Source: Nocardioides sp. Root122
Lineage (GTDB): Bacteria > Actinomycetota > Actinomycetes > Propionibacteriales > Nocardioidaceae
Assembly: GCF_001425025.1 (NCBI RefSeq)
Contig: NZ_LMDE01000010.1
Span: 227,995 to 291,994, forward strand
DNA: 64,000 nt
Direction of reading: 5' to 3'
Of this stretch, positions 63,801 through 64,000 are shown piece by piece. Under the pieces are notes generated by a model that saw only the letters and a list, made by a program, of their open reading frames with translations, had not been told where the DNA came from and made no database searches. Both the position numbers and the translations under genes were made by a program. Positions within the stretch are counted from its first letter, which is position 1. Every line of letters begins with the position of its first letter.

Positions 63801-64000
63801 CGAGCACCGACAGGCGGGCCGGGGCCACGCCGTCGACGCGCCGGGCAGCGTCGAGGAGCCGCTGGCGCAACGCTCCCGAGACGTCACCGGCCGCGCGGAC
63901 CGCGGCGCGCTGCCCGACGTACGCCGCAGCAGTGCGCAGCAGCACCGACCCGGCCAGCCACCACGCGGCGGACGACCAGTCGCCCGAGCCGACGGCCGCG
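60799..64000 (-). CDS. cydDC: Fused CydDC-type thiol ABC exporter (partial)
   Basis: More than 1066 residues, cut by the right edge; the missing part is the start of the first membrane domain. Layout is TMD (CydD)-NBD-TMD (CydC)-NBD. NBD1: GPSGCGKSTLLATL, LSAGQRARVALARVVL, VVLLDEPSAHLD. NBD2: GASGTGKSTIAATL, VSGGERARLALARALL, VLVLDEPTAHLD. In E. coli CydDC exports cysteine/glutathione needed for cytochrome bd. The fused form is usual in actinobacteria. cydAB would be expected upstream, beyond the window. Confidence 0.9.
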   Translation of the reverse strand, partial: AAVGSGDWSSAAWWLAGSVLLRTAAAYVGQRAAVRAAGDVSGALRQRLLDAARRVDGVAPARLSVLATRGVAGVEPYVTRYLPALVPAAVLPVVTLAAITWLDPLSGLVVALTLPLVPVFAILVGLTTRDRARHQWRSLEALSGHFLDVVRGLPTLVAHRRAEAQVDTIRSVTHRHRRATVDTLKVAFASSSVLELVATLSVALVAVTVGLRLASGTVDFRVALTVLLLAPEAYWPLRRVGAEFHAAAEGTAALAEADALLARASTGLAGTGRPHSPALTLRALAVGYDTPLTAPLDLDLPAHGLVAVAGPSGCGKSTLLATLRGELPARSGDVLVGGSPLASVDPSWWRSQVAWAPQRPWLIADTVAANVRLGRPAASDDEVWEALRSVSLDDVVRALPQDLQTPLGEDGAGLSAGQRARVALARVVLADRPVVLLDEPSAHLDEETEQVLLDTVARLARTSLVVVVAHRDAVLSAADRVVRLAPAAALARVAAHDDESTRDDVVRRHPAPAPVAVAAEEPRPRWGLRSATLLGALSTASGVALTATAGWLITRASEHPPVLHLMVAIVGVRLFGLARPVLRHAERILSHDVVLRELAERRAQVFADLVPLVPGRLGPRRGDLLTRVVDDVDALLDERLRVRQPVVTTALVGGGAALLTALVQPAAGAVVLAVVATGAVAFLLGRAGAARAEERVVARRAALGTRVEEVAHGLRELEQWAATDDALAAVRAESTALSEAVRRSARAVAGGNALTSAAAGLGVVAVAALVPAGTVSPAVLALLLLVPLALADVTTGLADAGALSVRSRAARRRLDQLVATAPAVTDPTDPQPLPAGHGLTVTGSIGWDGSPVLTLDELTVRPGEHLGITGASGTGKSTIAATLVRFLDPVAGDVRLDGTDLRDLALHDVRGVVGLVDDDPHVFASTVAENVRLARPGADDAEVRSALDRACLGAWVDALPDGLHTHVGPGSREVSGGERARLALARALLADPQVLVLDEPTAHLDGATAREVATEMLGSAARAGRSIVWITHGTVGLDEMDRVVRLEAGAPASVSRPALVRTSAAG

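Overview
The window is about 70% G+C, with actinobacterial codon use and gene families (lipA-DUF4191-RDD-glnA, LipB, RNase J, a fused CydDC, a GlnR-type operator). A member of the Nocardioidaceae, such as Nocardioides, is the best guess; this is inferred from gene content and no marker gene was compared. Many genes carry a -10 hexamer of the form xANNNT placed 6-7 bases before the start codon, so leaderless transcription is common here and helps to fix starts.

1-12.2 kb is a detoxification and efflux island. It holds a large LuxR-type ATPase regulator (LAL/MalT class), a GNAT acetyltransferase, a GNAT-alpha/beta-hydrolase fusion, a small ferredoxin-fold protein, a MacB-like ABC exporter and two divergent DHA2 MFS pumps. 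Five promoters in this island share one unrecognised control element: a direct repeat CCCGGCG-N5-CCCGGCG followed by CGA. In all five the proximal half-site begins exactly 28 bases before an xANNNT -10 hexamer. This looks like an activator regulon, plausibly driven by the LAL regulator, and is the most notable system in the window.

12.3-32 kb is a cell-envelope and signalling region with visible decay. A minus-strand operon runs GT39-like transferase, response regulator, histidine kinase, PAP2 enzyme, then a broken GT2 gene, a flippase-like/GT4 fusion, a PIG-L deacetylase, DedA, a truncated second DedA and a truncated MGDG-synthase-like transferase. Two more two-component systems, a PepSY protein, a phosphatase lipoprotein, an endonuclease/exonuclease/phosphatase-fold protein, a USP-like protein and a COG4705 membrane protein follow. 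Six promoters carry 11-bp direct repeats (CTTCA-N6-CTTCA) at 16-17 bases before the -10, the signature of OmpR/PhoB regulators. Relics include an internally deleted PAP2 gene, a lipoprotein/FtsX scar and a third two-component pair.

32-64 kb is conserved core metabolism: glnA with a four-half-site GlnR operator, an RDD protein, DUF4191, lipA, a divergent DUF4188/MerR pair with its operator, lipB, a TIGR01777 epimerase, a fused double ABC exporter, sucB and lpd, pepA divergent from gcvT, a PilZ protein, a methyltransferase, thyA-dfrA-YtrA-like regulator, a Nudix hydrolase, a nucleotidyltransferase with a TfoX-N protein, dapA-rnj-sensor kinase, and a fused cydDC running off the end. Lipoate supply (lipA, lipB), its users (sucB, gcvT system) and its recycling enzyme (lpd) lie together. 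I saw no tRNA, rRNA, CRISPR array, transposase or integrase.
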